Source of the DNA: Sphingobacterium yanglingense
Lineage (GTDB): Bacteria; Bacteroidota; Bacteroidia; Sphingobacteriales; Sphingobacteriaceae
NCBI RefSeq assembly: GCF_004363245.1
Contig: NZ_SNYV01000013.1
Coordinates: forward strand, 148,939 to 212,938
Direction: 5' to 3'
Length of the DNA stretch: 64,000 nucleotides
Shown: positions 45,206-54,135 of the stretch, piece after piece
Position numbering within the stretch: position 1 is the stretch's first letter
How the letters are laid out: each line of letters starts with the position of its first letter
Notes under the pieces: model-generated
Told to the model about the DNA's origin: nothing
The model's input: only the letters and a program-made list of their open reading frames with translations
Databases searched by the model: none
Made by a program: the position numbers and the translations under genes

Positions 45206-45721
45206 TTACTTTTTTAAGTTAATTTCAAAGAGACTCACTGTAGCTTTATCGTAATGTGCCGGAAGTCCTTCCGTATTTTTCAGTTTCAGAGGACCTAAAT
45301 AGTCAAAGCCACATTTGCCATAGTACGCAATCAGTTTTGTGTTTTCTCCTACAGTATCCATTCGTATATATTGCTTTTTGTTTTCCGACGCATAACCTTT
45401 CGCCCAATTCACAATCTGTAACACTAGGTTCTGACCTCTAAAATCAGGATTTGTCGCTATCCTATGGATATACATGGCAGCATCTCCATTTCGCTCTTCC
45501 CAGATTTGAGGATCGTCAAATGTCGTTGCGAAGATACAGGCTGTCTTACCTTCTATCTCTATTTTCCATTGTCGTTTTTCTTTGATTTCGTTTTCCACCA
45601 GATTTCGGTCAAACTCTGGCCAATGCACGGTGAATCTTGTTTTTTGAAAATCGGTTGCAATCTTATAAAGCCTGAAAATTGCTTCGATATCTTCTTTGGT
45701 ACTGTTTTTTATCTGCATCAT
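45206..45721 (-). CDS. GNAT-family N-acetyltransferase
   Basis: 171 aa from the ATG at 45721 (MQIKNSTKEDIEAIFRLYKI); a longer frame to 45775 would overlap the upstream gene by 50 bp and adds no family sequence. Motif A is seen in IHRIATNPDFRGQNLVLQIV and motif B in LIAYYGKCGFDYLG, so it should use acetyl-CoA. Substrate unknown. It follows the metallo-hydrolase gene after 4 bp and is probably co-transcribed with it. A hairpin terminator follows. Confidence 0.85.
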   Translation of the reverse strand: MMQIKNSTKEDIEAIFRLYKIATDFQKTRFTVHWPEFDRNLVENEIKEKRQWKIEIEGKTACIFATTFDDPQIWEERNGDAAMYIHRIATNPDFRGQNLVLQIVNWAKGYASENKKQYIRMDTVGENTKLIAYYGKCGFDYLGPLKLKNTEGLPAHYDKATVSLFEINLKK

Positions 45722-45725
45722 ATCA

Positions 45726-46493
45726 TCAATTGTTTTTCGCAAATGATGTAAACTCATCGATATCATGATATCCAAAACATCTAATCTCAGGATGTGATGA
45801 AAGCACGTTACGGATTCGGTTTACGCTTTCTAACCGCATTACATTGTCATCAGCTCTAGCTTCAGCTAATTTATTGATAGGGTGTTCGAGGTTAGTTAGT
45901 TCGTCACGCAAGTAATAGGCGTCAGCTATATAGAATAACCAGTGATCATTGCATTTAACTGCTATTCCACAGTGTCCCAAAGTGTGGCCAAACAGCGGTA
46001 TTAAGAATATCTCTGTAGCAAGGGAAGTACATACCTTTCTCGCTTCAAAACCGAACCATTCATTAGTTGATTTAGGGTATGTTTTGACTACAGGATTGTG
46101 AAGTAGAGGTGTTTTTAGGTAACGCGGATTTCCTGAGAGATAATTTTCATATTCTTCGTAACCCACATGTACAGTGGCTTCGGGAAAGTCCGCCAGGCCC
46201 CCGATGTGGTCATTATCCAAATGGGAAATGATGCAGTCGCAAACGTTACTGGGATTCAATCCTAGATTCTTGATTTGTTGAATAGCAGTAAGCTTCTTAT
46301 CAAAGCGATATCCTACCAATTCAACCAACTCACGGCCTATTCGTTCCACCGGATGGCACGTATCTAATAAGCCGATTCCGGTATCTATAAGTGCCATGTG
46401 GTCATTCTCTTTTAATAGCATACAATGTCCGCCTACATTATCTCCGTAGGGGGAGACGATTCTGACGCAATTTAAATGATGTATTTCTACCAT
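45726..46493 (-). CDS. Metallo-beta-lactamase-fold hydrolase
   Basis: 255 aa. The metal motif is HLDNDH at 91-96, so the second His of the usual HxHxDH is Asp, a variant I have seen in this fold. Other ligands are likely in GHTLGH and IADAYY. The N-terminal strand region GGHCMLLKENDHMALIDTG is typical of lactonase/glyoxalase II-like members. Substrate unknown. It begins a two-gene minus operon with the GNAT gene. A 24-bp palindrome lies about 120 bp upstream. Confidence 0.85.
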   Translation of the reverse strand: MVEIHHLNCVRIVSPYGDNVGGHCMLLKENDHMALIDTGIGLLDTCHPVERIGRELVELVGYRFDKKLTAIQQIKNLGLNPSNVCDCIISHLDNDHIGGLADFPEATVHVGYEEYENYLSGNPRYLKTPLLHNPVVKTYPKSTNEWFGFEARKVCTSLATEIFLIPLFGHTLGHCGIAVKCNDHWLFYIADAYYLRDELTNLEHPINKLAEARADDNVMRLESVNRIRNVLSSHPEIRCFGYHDIDEFTSFAKNN

Positions 46494-46611
46494 AACAGTT
46501 CATTTTGCGATATATCGAGACTGCTTAAAATAGATTCGCCGAGAGGCGAAAATGCCAGTTTTTTACACAGTTTCGTAGATCAATACTGTAAAAATAAAGA
46601 TTTTAATCCAT

Positions 46612-46635
46612 ACTTTAGAACGAATGTTCTAAAGT
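46612..46635. promoter_or_regulatory. Perfect 10-bp inverted repeat, operator-like
   Basis: ACTTTAGAAC (46612-46621) and GTTCTAAAGT (46626-46635) flank GAAT. The GAACGAATGTTC core has the look of TetR-type operators, though no TetR gene is in the window. It lies in the gap between the metallo-hydrolase and the ABC permease gene. The plus-strand frame behind it (46660-46770) reads FIRQDGVLRILDDYINGSN and stops; it lacks a start and may be the end of a lost gene. Confidence 0.4.
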
Positions 46636-46767
46636 AGCTGTTCTTTTCGCTTCGATATAAGGCTCATCGGAAAGCTATTGCTCAAGCCCCACAGGAGATA
46701 GTAATACAGAATTTCATTCGGCAGGATGGAGTACTGCGCATTCTTGACGACTATATAAATGGTAGTA

Positions 46768-46801
46768 ACTAGGTGCTGTCTGGACACTAGCAGCACCTAG
46801 T
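46768..46801 (-). terminator. Hairpin after the ABC permease gene
   Basis: ACTAGGTGCTG (46768-46778) and CAGCACCTAGT (46791-46801) are exact inverted repeats with a 12-nt loop, 14 bp after the stop of the permease gene on the minus strand. No clear U-run, so terminator or mRNA-end hairpin. Confidence 0.5.
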
Positions 46802-46815
46802 CCTTCCAGATTATA

Positions 46816-47826
46816 TCATGATCTAATTTCTCGACGCATAAAAAGATAATATGACATGGCAAATATAAGCAGTGTAAACGCTATCAATCCGCTGAGCTGT
46901 GGCCATACCAACATCAGGCTATTTCTTACGGATATAGTATTCGGTATCGCAGCAACCATTTGTTCCATAGATACAGGTCCCAAACTTCTGACCGTTGGCA
47001 TTAGTAATGTTGTCGAAGCATCGACGTATAGCTGGCTCGGAGATATACGTAGAATATTTAGAATTATTTCGTTATAGTAAGCTATCTTGTCGGTAGAAAG
47101 ATAGTTGGGATTAGGAATGAAGGCTTTGATTGCAATATTAACCACAACCTGAAAGAATACAGTGAAGAATAGCCAGATACCAATCGCTGTCAGAGCCGAG
47201 GTGGCAGGTTGCTTAAAGCGTATTGACAATAAAATCGCAATACTTAGCCAGAACCCTATATATAGTAAAGTCATCCCGTTAAAGGCAATGATGCGAACAA
47301 TCTCCTGCCACTCGATAGGGATACCACTGATGCACATAGCGTATCCGACGATTAGAAAAGTCAGTGTCAAGAATAGAACCGCGACAATTACTAGAGGCGC
47401 TAGAAATTTGGCTACAATAATATTATCTCTATATAGAGGCTGTGCCATCAGACGTATTAGCGATCCATTATTGTTTTCTGAGTTAATGGCATCAAATCCG
47501 AGACTAATACCGAGGATTGGCGCCAGAAAACTAAGGAATATATGGAATGGTGGTATCGTATCATCTGTCAATGTCAGTAACTTTAAGTAGAAAAAAGACT
47601 CACTGCTATTTTCCGAAGACGTGAATGCAGACTTAATATTACTCAGCGACGAATACATAGATGCTGTAAATGTCAATATGATCAACGTCAGCAATATCAC
47701 GAACCGCCAGCTTCTGATATGTTCCGCAATTTCCTTACGCAACAGTACGCCCATTGGCGATTTGATTTCGTCAAGCTTATTTTCTTTTGAAAAACGTCTT
47801 TTTAGAGACTCTTTTAGATTTTTCAT
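46816..47826 (-). CDS. ABC-2 type transporter permease
   Basis: 336 aa integral membrane protein, about six helices: one near 40-60 (FVILLTLIILTFTASMY), a large extracytoplasmic loop (65-110), then helices near 112-130, 155-180, 190-212, 215-245 and 310-330. Typical partner of the ATPase encoded upstream. The ATG at 47826 overlaps the ATPase gene by 50 bp; an ATG at 47754 (GVLLRKEIAEHIRSW) would avoid the overlap, so the true start is uncertain. Substrate unknown. Confidence 0.87.
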   Translation of the reverse strand: MKNLKESLKRRFSKENKLDEIKSPMGVLLRKEIAEHIRSWRFVILLTLIILTFTASMYSSLSNIKSAFTSSENSSESFFYLKLLTLTDDTIPPFHIFLSFLAPILGISLGFDAINSENNNGSLIRLMAQPLYRDNIIVAKFLAPLVIVAVLFLTLTFLIVGYAMCISGIPIEWQEIVRIIAFNGMTLLYIGFWLSIAILLSIRFKQPATSALTAIGIWLFFTVFFQVVVNIAIKAFIPNPNYLSTDKIAYYNEIILNILRISPSQLYVDASTTLLMPTVRSLGPVSMEQMVAAIPNTISVRNSLMLVWPQLSGLIAFTLLIFAMSYYLFMRREIRS

Positions 47827-48787
47827 TACTTACATCTTGATTTTTTTCGTTCTTGAAATATTCGAGATAGATTTCATCCAGTCCGTAGGTCTTCTGTTCG
47901 ACCCCGACCAGTCCGTATCCTTTTCCAACCACATGCTTCACCATTTCCGCAGTCTGCTCTTGGACAGATATTACTTCTAGTTCATTCCCGGTCATTATTA
48001 CTTCTTGTACACCAGGCAATGATTCGATATCATATTTTAATTGCGTGGTAGCTTCTGCGCTGTTCTGGAGACGCAGCAAGGTGACATAGCCGTTTTTGTT
48101 AAATAGTTGTTTCGAAAGACTAGGGATATCACCACTGGCCAACAATTTGCCTGCGACAAATATGCCTACACGGTCACAGATCTGTTGTACATGGTGCAGG
48201 TGGTGTGAAGAAAGAAGTACCGTCAGTTGCTGTTCCTCATTCAGTTTTTTTATAAGAGCCAGAAAGTCCTTAACACCACTAGGGTCTATTCCAAGTGTAG
48301 GTTCATCCAGAATAATCACTTCAGGCTCTTTGATCAGCACATCAGCAAGACCAAGGCGTTGTTTCATCCCTCTGGAGAATGTCGTTGTTTTTTGATTCGC
48401 ATTGTTTTTTAACCCTACGATCTCTAATAATTCGATTGCTTTGGCCTCGGCCTCACGCTCCGAGAAACCATTCAGCCGACCGACAAAAGAAAGGTTTTCC
48501 AGTGCGGTCATGTTACCATAAAAACCTAGGTTATCAGGTAGGTATCCAACCTTTTTTTTAACGGCAATGGGATTCCGGGTTGCATCATGTCCACATACAT
48601 GAGCTTGACCAGATGTAGGTTCGCTAAGTCCAAGCAACATAAGGATAGTCGTCGTTTTACCAGCCCCATTGGGGCCTAAAAGACCGAATATTTCTCCTTT
48701 ATTGATCTCAAGGGACAGGTTGTCGACAGCAATCTTATTTTTATAATGCTTGGATAACCCTCTTAGCTTTATAATAGGATTATTCAT
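47777..48787 (-). CDS. ABC transporter ATP-binding protein
   Basis: 336 aa. Walker A GPNGAGKTT (38-46), signature FSRGMKQ (137-143, with SRG in place of SGG), Walker B VIILDEPTLG (157-166), and LLSSHHLHHVQQ with the switch His. A C-terminal charged extension (about 310-336) overlaps the next gene. With the permease and the NEW3 protein upstream it makes a three-gene set found in Bacteroidota; transport substrate not known. Confidence 0.9.
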   Translation of the reverse strand: MNNPIIKLRGLSKHYKNKIAVDNLSLEINKGEIFGLLGPNGAGKTTTILMLLGLSEPTSGQAHVCGHDATRNPIAVKKKVGYLPDNLGFYGNMTALENLSFVGRLNGFSEREAEAKAIELLEIVGLKNNANQKTTTFSRGMKQRLGLADVLIKEPEVIILDEPTLGIDPSGVKDFLALIKKLNEEQQLTVLLSSHHLHHVQQICDRVGIFVAGKLLASGDIPSLSKQLFNKNGYVTLLRLQNSAEATTQLKYDIESLPGVQEVIMTGNELEVISVQEQTAEMVKHVVGKGYGLVGVEQKTYGLDEIYLEYFKNEKNQDVSNEKSKRVSKKTFFKRK

Positions 48788-48996
48788 ATGTATATAATTT
48801 GTCCTTTAACGGCCATATGGAATGTCCAAAGTATTTTTATCCGTATTTGTGTAGCCATTGCTACATGGATATTTCATATGTAAATAATTATTCGTGTACT
48901 TAATTGTTTTCTCGATGGAACTCATGAATGCTTCGCATTTATTTCATGATCTGACCGTGGAGAGGCCGGTTTTCCTTGAAAATGTTTTAAGTCAAC
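48788..48996. other. Spacer between the NEW3 gene and the ABC ATPase gene
   Basis: About 209 bp. A small hairpin GTAGC-CATT-GCTAC lies near 48855-48868. I see no gene and no consensus promoter on the minus strand. Confidence 0.4.
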
Positions 48997-49854
48997 TTAA
49001 CGCCTCCCATACTTGCGTACCAATAGATAGATAAAACCAACTGCCAATACAATCAGTAACATCCCTATCCATCCAGTCAATAAGGAAGTTTTGACCTCCA
49101 TACGGTAAGCCAGAGAAGAGTCCAAATTATTATTTTTTGCCGACACATTGACCATGTAGTCCCCGGCTATTGTTTTATCGGGCACCTTTATGTTGACCTT
49201 AATATCCTTTGTTTTGCCGGGTTCCAGTTTATCTATCTTGTCCACATCAAAACTGGATTCCCATTTAGAAGGCAATTGTGTCGAGAGTTCAATATTCTCA
49301 AGAGCTATGGTACCCGTGTTTTTTACCGTGACGAATATTTCCTTCTTACTGCCCGTAGTTGTGCTACCGCTCAGAACCTGGTTCTGGGTATATATTTCCA
49401 TCTTATATGTCCCCTTTATAACCGATTCCAAATTCACGACTGTGGTATCGCCTTGGCTTATAACTTTTACCGGGACAATGTGTTTTTTAGCATCCGCTGT
49501 GTACGAAGGTGTTATTTCTATGCTCACCTCTTTGCTGGCATGTGGCTCTAGATTAATTGAAGTAACCTGCATACCCTCAGTTTTATAGGCCACAGACCAT
49601 CCTGGAGGCAGCCCAGCTTGTAGCTCATAGACTTTTTCAAGTCCGCTTGGGTTGGTTATTGTACCGTTGTATCGGAATACTTCTGTAGAAGGGGCTTCCA
49701 GATTAATCAGCCGGACTTTAAAATTAGAGCTTGAGGAGCTGTTTGTTTCCTGAGCTTTTACAGGATGAAATACGGATGAGATACATGCGAGAATTAAAGC
49801 TTTTGATACAATTCCCGGCTTCAGATGTTTGGTAAAAAAGAATCCTTTAAACAT
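48997..49854 (-). CDS. NEW3-domain membrane-anchored protein
   Basis: 285 aa. Signal peptide about 15-36 (ALILACISSVFHPVKAQ), two or so Ig-like beta domains of the NEW3 type (COG1470-like; ITNPSGLEKVYELQAGLPPG, VKNTGTIALENIELSTQLPS, SAKNNNLDSSLAYRMEVK), and a C-terminal helix (GMLLIVLAVGFIYLLV) ending in RKYGRR. It is anchored with its domains outside the cytoplasm. It lies upstream of the ABC ATPase and permease genes on the same strand and is likely their accessory protein. Confidence 0.78.
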   Translation of the reverse strand: MFKGFFFTKHLKPGIVSKALILACISSVFHPVKAQETNSSSSSNFKVRLINLEAPSTEVFRYNGTITNPSGLEKVYELQAGLPPGWSVAYKTEGMQVTSINLEPHASKEVSIEITPSYTADAKKHIVPVKVISQGDTTVVNLESVIKGTYKMEIYTQNQVLSGSTTTGSKKEIFVTVKNTGTIALENIELSTQLPSKWESSFDVDKIDKLEPGKTKDIKVNIKVPDKTIAGDYMVNVSAKNNNLDSSLAYRMEVKTSLLTGWIGMLLIVLAVGFIYLLVRKYGRR

Positions 49855-50010
49855 GATGTAATAACTAACAATTTTATATTAATAGCTTTTAGAAAATGTC
49901 TTGAAAAAAATTATACCCTCTAGGTTTAGAGTCCAAATTTAAGTTTTGTAAAGACTTGCGTCAAGTAGAATTTTAAAATTTTGTTCTTTTCTAGGATTGA
50001 TTAAAGCAGG

Positions 50011-50041
50011 TTTCATATTAGCTCAATATAGTATATATTTG
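50011..50041 (+). promoter_or_regulatory. Putative promoter of the SRPBCC-MarR genes
   Basis: TATATTTG (50034-50041) matches the -7 consensus TAnnTTTG, with TTTC 19 nt upstream (50011-50014), one base off TTTG. Start codon 34 bp downstream at 50076. Confidence 0.5.
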
Positions 50042-50075
50042 TACTTGTTTTAGATTATTTAGTTCTTTTTTACAC

Positions 50076-50540
50076 ATGGATTATCTATTATTTAGGCAAC
50101 AGCAATTATCTTGCGACATTGATACGGCTTGGGATTTCTTTTCCAATCCGCATAATCTAGCAAATATCACTCCTGATAAAATGAAGTTTGAGGTTTTGTC
50201 CGGAGGTCTTGAAGAGTCTATCTATGTAGGGATGAAGATTGATTACAGGATTGTTCCTATATTCGGGGTGCCTATGAGGTGGAGAACTAGTATAACACAT
50301 GTTGACACGAAAAAGAGCTTTATAGATTTTCAAGAAAAGGGGCCGTACAAAATATGGGAGCACACCCATCAATTTACCCCGAACGAGAATGGTGTGCTTA
50401 TGCAAGATAGTGTACGCTATGTATTGCCTATGGGGATTTTAGGTCGATTAGCGCATATGTTATTTGTAAGAAATAAATTAAATGAAATATTTGATTACCG
50501 ACACAAGGTTTTAGAAGCAAAGTTCAACGGCCGACAATAA
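50076..50540 (+). CDS. SRPBCC-family ligand-binding protein
   Basis: 154 aa, a single START/Bet v1-like (SRPBCC) domain: TAWDFFSNPHNLANITPDKM at the start, GMKIDYRIVPIFGVPMRW and FIDFQEKGPYKIWEHTHQF in the middle, and a C-terminal helix (LFVRNKLNEIFDYRHKVLEA). Such proteins bind hydrophobic molecules, and genes like this often accompany bacterial carotenoid clusters. Ligand unknown. It is followed by the MarR regulator after 10 bp and lies upstream of the crt operon. Confidence 0.75.
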   Translation: MDYLLFRQQQLSCDIDTAWDFFSNPHNLANITPDKMKFEVLSGGLEESIYVGMKIDYRIVPIFGVPMRWRTSITHVDTKKSFIDFQEKGPYKIWEHTHQFTPNENGVLMQDSVRYVLPMGILGRLAHMLFVRNKLNEIFDYRHKVLEAKFNGRQ

Positions 50541-50550
50541 GTATATCATT

Positions 50551-51228
50551 ATGAAGTACAATTTAATGAAAGATGTCATCGGGCTTTTAGAGGAGTTCGA
50601 AAAGGGATCCTCAGAAAGCGGATACCCCCAAAATATTCAAGGTTTCCAACGTTGGGTCTCGGACAAGTCCCCTAGCAATGATTTAGAAATAGAACCTTCC
50701 TGGGTAGGTAAAGAGAAAGGAAGAAGTGCCGATAGCGCCATCAGCACTATGTTGGTACATATGAACCGTTACGCAAAGAGCTATTCTAAATCAGCCATTT
50801 CAGGCTCTCCATTTTCTACGCAGGAAGAGTTTATTTACTTGATAAATTTACAGGCCTTTGGTGCGATGACTAAAATGGAGCTTATAAAACGGAATATACA
50901 TGAAAAGCCTGTAGGTATGCAGACCATAAATCGTTTGATCCATCAGGGCTGGGTGAGCCAGATTGATTCCAGTATTGACAAGCGCAGTAAGGTGGTTATG
51001 ATTACAGAAGAAGGCATTAAGATATTAAATGATCATATGGGCCGTATCAGACAAGCCACAAGTATTGTGACAGGTAATTTAACCAATAAGGAGAAAATGG
51101 ATTTGATTAAGCTCCTAAGCAAGCTCAATGATTTTCATCATGCATTATATATGCAAAGCATTGATAATGATTTATTACTAGACGTCGCCTACCAAACGTA
51201 TAAAGAAGCGCAATCTACACCGGCTTAG
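50551..51228 (+). CDS. MarR-family winged-helix transcriptional regulator
   Basis: 225 aa, longer than the usual 140-150 aa because of an N-terminal extension of about 70 residues. The winged-helix region includes FIYLINLQAFGAMTKMEL, PVGMQTINRLIHQGWVSQ and DSSIDKRSKVVMITEEG (wing). It is encoded 123 bp before crtI on the same strand, with a 13-bp inverted repeat around the crtI -7 box as a possible operator. Control of carotenoid synthesis is inference. Confidence 0.85.
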   Translation: MKYNLMKDVIGLLEEFEKGSSESGYPQNIQGFQRWVSDKSPSNDLEIEPSWVGKEKGRSADSAISTMLVHMNRYAKSYSKSAISGSPFSTQEEFIYLINLQAFGAMTKMELIKRNIHEKPVGMQTINRLIHQGWVSQIDSSIDKRSKVVMITEEGIKILNDHMGRIRQATSIVTGNLTNKEKMDLIKLLSKLNDFHHALYMQSIDNDLLLDVAYQTYKEAQSTPA

Positions 51229-51250
51229 TTTAGGTTGCATAACTTCTTAT

Positions 51251-51296
51251 AAAAGTTCATAAATAAACTATTTAAGTTTATTTATGAACTTTTTTT
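51251..51296 (+). terminator. AT-rich hairpin with U-run after the MarR gene
   Basis: AAAAGTTCATAAATAAACT (51251-51269) is exactly inverted at 51275-51293, a 19-bp stem with a 5-nt loop, running into a T tract to 51296. Placed 22 bp after the MarR stop, it should terminate transcription before the crtI promoter. Confidence 0.7.
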
Positions 51297-51299
51297 ATC

Positions 51300-51347
51300 T
51301 TAATACGATTAATAAGGTATATTTGTGTGCTAATTTAATCGTATTAA
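51300..51347 (+). promoter_or_regulatory. crtI promoter flanked by a 13-bp perfect inverted repeat
   Basis: TTAATACGATTAA (51300-51312) is exactly inverted at 51335-51347 (TTAATCGTATTAA). Between them is the -7 box TATATTTG (51318-51325). The right arm ends 4 bp before the crtI ATG. Good candidate for the binding site of the MarR protein encoded upstream; the -33 box is weak. Confidence 0.68.
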
Positions 51348-51351
51348 TACT

Positions 51352-52842
51352 ATGCTTCCTATATTTCGATTTCCTAAAGTAGCCATTATCGGATCAGGTT
51401 TTTCCGGGCTCTCCGCGGCCTGTTACCTTTCTTCGTTTGGATATCCGGTAGATGTATTTGAGAAAAACAATTCCCTGGGAGGCCGGGCCCGCCAGTTTAA
51501 TACGGTCTGTGGCTTCCGTTTCGATATGGGGCCGAGTTGGTATTGGATGCCCGATGTTATGGAATCTTTTTTCGCTGATTTTGGATTTTCCACATCCGAC
51601 TTTTATGATTTAGAGGCGTTAAATCCTCAGTTTGAAGTCGTCTTTGATGGAGATAGCATCGAGGTTCCAGCAGATATGCAGCAGCTTCGGGATCTTTTTG
51701 AATCGATTGAAATTGGGGCAGGTAAGCAGTTTGATCGATTTATGGCGGATGCACAAGAGAAATATGAGATCGCTATGTCCGATTTCATTTACACACCTTC
51801 ACTTTCTTGGATAGAGTTTCTTACACCACGGATGCTGGCAGCGTCTACCCGTTTAAATCTATTGACTTCGTTTCGTACCTATGTCCGTAAATATTTCAAA
51901 GATCCGCGCCTGCTCTCATTGATGGAGTTCCCTGTTATATTTTTGGGAGCTTCTCCCAAGGATATACCGGCTATGTACAGTTTGATGAGTTATGGCGGAT
52001 ACGGTTTAGGCACTTGGTATCCACAGGGAGGTTTTAAGTCTGTTGTGGATGCAATGGCTTATATAGCGGAACAAAAAGGTGTCAAATTTCATCTGGACAC
52101 GGCAGTAGAAGGTATACAGGTTGACGGCGATCGCGCTATATCTTTAAACACATCACAGGGCGGTATTGAAACTTTCGAATACTTAGTTGGTAGTTCCGAC
52201 TATAAACATACCGAAAGTCTACTTCCACAAGATTACCGTAATTATAATGAGGGTTACTGGTCGAAAAAGACACTTGCTCCTTCATGTCTGATTTATTATC
52301 TAGGTTTTGATATCAAGATACAGAATCTTAAACATCATACTTTGTTTTTTGAGTATGATATGGACGCGCATCTCAGTACCGTATACGATACGAAGGAATG
52401 GCCTGAAAATCCCCTGTTTTATGTCTGTTGTCCATCAAAGACAGATTCAGAAGTTGCTCCTGTAGGCTGTGAAAACGTGTTTTTACTGTTGCCTTTGGCA
52501 GTTGGTCTGGATGACCCAGAGGATATCCGGGAACAGTATCTGGAAATGATGTTATCCCGACTGGAAAAACACACCGGAGCTATTGGTTTAAAACAACACC
52601 TCGTATATAAACGGAGTTATTGTGTCAGCGATTTCCAAAAAGACTATAACGCATTCAACGGGAATGCTTATGGACTTGCAAATACACTAAAACAGACCGC
52701 TGTTTTAAAACCAAGTATTCGTAATAAGAAAGTAAAAAATATTTTTTATACAGGTCAGTTGACCGTACCTGGACCTGGAGTACCACCGTCCGTTATTTCG
52801 GGAAAAATTGTAGCCTGCGAAATCAACAAGCAAAAATTATAG
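51352..52842 (+). CDS. crtI: Phytoene desaturase (CrtI type)
   Basis: 496-aa FAD enzyme that desaturates phytoene to lycopene, probably membrane-associated. Dinucleotide-binding motif GSGFSGLSAA (G14-x-G16-x-x-G19) with E37 and LGGRARQF, typical of CrtI. The C-terminal FAD motif reads FYTGQLTVPGPGVPPSVIS, the carotenoid-desaturase signature. First gene of the crt operon; crtB starts 3 bp after the stop. Number of desaturation steps cannot be read from sequence, but the lycopene cyclase downstream implies lycopene. Confidence 0.95.
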   Translation: MLPIFRFPKVAIIGSGFSGLSAACYLSSFGYPVDVFEKNNSLGGRARQFNTVCGFRFDMGPSWYWMPDVMESFFADFGFSTSDFYDLEALNPQFEVVFDGDSIEVPADMQQLRDLFESIEIGAGKQFDRFMADAQEKYEIAMSDFIYTPSLSWIEFLTPRMLAASTRLNLLTSFRTYVRKYFKDPRLLSLMEFPVIFLGASPKDIPAMYSLMSYGGYGLGTWYPQGGFKSVVDAMAYIAEQKGVKFHLDTAVEGIQVDGDRAISLNTSQGGIETFEYLVGSSDYKHTESLLPQDYRNYNEGYWSKKTLAPSCLIYYLGFDIKIQNLKHHTLFFEYDMDAHLSTVYDTKEWPENPLFYVCCPSKTDSEVAPVGCENVFLLLPLAVGLDDPEDIREQYLEMMLSRLEKHTGAIGLKQHLVYKRSYCVSDFQKDYNAFNGNAYGLANTLKQTAVLKPSIRNKKVKNIFYTGQLTVPGPGVPPSVISGKIVACEINKQKL

Positions 52843-52845
52843 ATT

Positions 52846-53682
52846 ATGAAGAAAATTTTTGACGATTTATCTTCTCAGGTGAGCAAGATAACTACTGAAA
52901 AATACAGTACAAGCTTTTCATTGGGCATATTAGCTTTGGATGCTTCGATACGCCCAGCGATTTATGCGATTTACGGCTATGTACGTTTAGCAGATGAAAT
53001 TGTAGATAGTTTTCATGGGTATGACAAAAAAACACTCTTACAACGACTGAAAATAGATACAGACTGCGCCCTCAAGGAAAAGATCTCACTCAATCCCATT
53101 TTAAATGCATTTCAGGCCTCAGTACATCAGTATCGTATCGATAGGGCTCTTATAGATCGATTTTTGGCCAGTATGGCCATGGATCTGGAGCCCCTGTCAT
53201 ACAATGATCAGCGTTATAAAGATTATATTGTGGGGTCTGCCGAGGTGGTAGGATTGATGTGTCTCCAGGTTTTTGTAAAGGGAGATCAGCAACATTATGA
53301 AGCGCTGATGCCGTACGCTATGCGCCTTGGCTCTGCATTTCAAAAAATAAACTTCTTACGTGATATGCGCGAAGATTATTTCACTTTGGGACGTGTGTAT
53401 TTCCCAAATTTAGAAATGGGTAAATTTGATGATCGTGTCAAAGCAAGCATTGAGTGCGATATTAAAAATGATTTTGTGATGGCTCTAGTTGGTATCAAGC
53501 AGCTTCCCTCTTGTGCCCGATTCGGTGTTTACTTGGCCTACAGGTATTATTGGTCCTTATTCAATAAGATTCACAAAATGTCCGCTTCTGATATAATGGC
53601 CAAGCGGGTACGTATTCCCAATAGCTATAAGTTCTCTATCATGATGGAGAGCTATTTTAAATATAAAGCAGCGGTCTTATGA
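52846..53682 (+). CDS. crtB: Phytoene synthase (CrtB)
   Basis: 278 aa, condenses two GGPP to phytoene. Both Asp-rich motifs are present: DEIVD (50-54) and DMRED (173-177, in INFLRDMREDY). Squalene/phytoene synthase fold throughout, normal length. It starts 3 bp after crtI and overlaps crtZ by 4 bp (ATGA). Confidence 0.95.
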   Translation: MKKIFDDLSSQVSKITTEKYSTSFSLGILALDASIRPAIYAIYGYVRLADEIVDSFHGYDKKTLLQRLKIDTDCALKEKISLNPILNAFQASVHQYRIDRALIDRFLASMAMDLEPLSYNDQRYKDYIVGSAEVVGLMCLQVFVKGDQQHYEALMPYAMRLGSAFQKINFLRDMREDYFTLGRVYFPNLEMGKFDDRVKASIECDIKNDFVMALVGIKQLPSCARFGVYLAYRYYWSLFNKIHKMSASDIMAKRVRIPNSYKFSIMMESYFKYKAAVL

Positions 53683-54131
53683 TGTATATAGCAATTGTCA
53701 TTGGTGTCTTTATACTTATGGAAGGATTTACATGGTGCGTACACAAGTATGTCATGCATGGCTTTTTATGGTGCTGGCACAAAGATCACCATAATCCTGA
53801 GCACGATAAAAAGTTGGAGCGAAACGATTACTTTTTTGTCGTTTTCGCTATACCCGCCATTTGGTTGCTTTATATAGGAAGCAGAACTGAGCTTGGGCTC
53901 TTATTTTTTATTGGTTTAGGTATTGCTATTTACGGTATGGCCTATTTTTTCGTACATGATATTTTTATCCACCAGCGTTTAAAAATTTTTAAACACACCG
54001 ATAGTCCATACCTGAAGGCCATTCGCAGGGCTCATAAGCAGCATCATAAACACCGCACCAAAGAGCAGGGGGAGTGCTTTGGTTTTTTGTGGGTTCCCCT
54101 TTATTATTTTAAAATGTACTTTAAAAAATAG
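53679..54131 (+). CDS. crtZ: Beta-carotene hydroxylase (CrtZ)
   Basis: 150-aa membrane di-iron hydroxylase that converts beta-carotene to zeaxanthin. All histidine boxes are present: HKYVMH (22-27), HKDHH (34-38), HDIFIH (93-98), HKQHH (119-123). Membrane helices near 1-18, 52-68 and 72-92. Start overlaps the crtB stop. Confidence 0.94.
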   Translation: MMYIAIVIGVFILMEGFTWCVHKYVMHGFLWCWHKDHHNPEHDKKLERNDYFFVVFAIPAIWLLYIGSRTELGLLFFIGLGIAIYGMAYFFVHDIFIHQRLKIFKHTDSPYLKAIRRAHKQHHKHRTKEQGECFGFLWVPLYYFKMYFKK

Positions 54132-54135
54132 GTAT

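Noticed and set aside
45722..45775. Longer N-terminus for the GNAT gene starting at 45775
   Set aside because: It would overlap the metallo-hydrolase gene by 50 bp and adds no acetyltransferase sequence; the ATG at 45721 sits 4 bp after the upstream stop.
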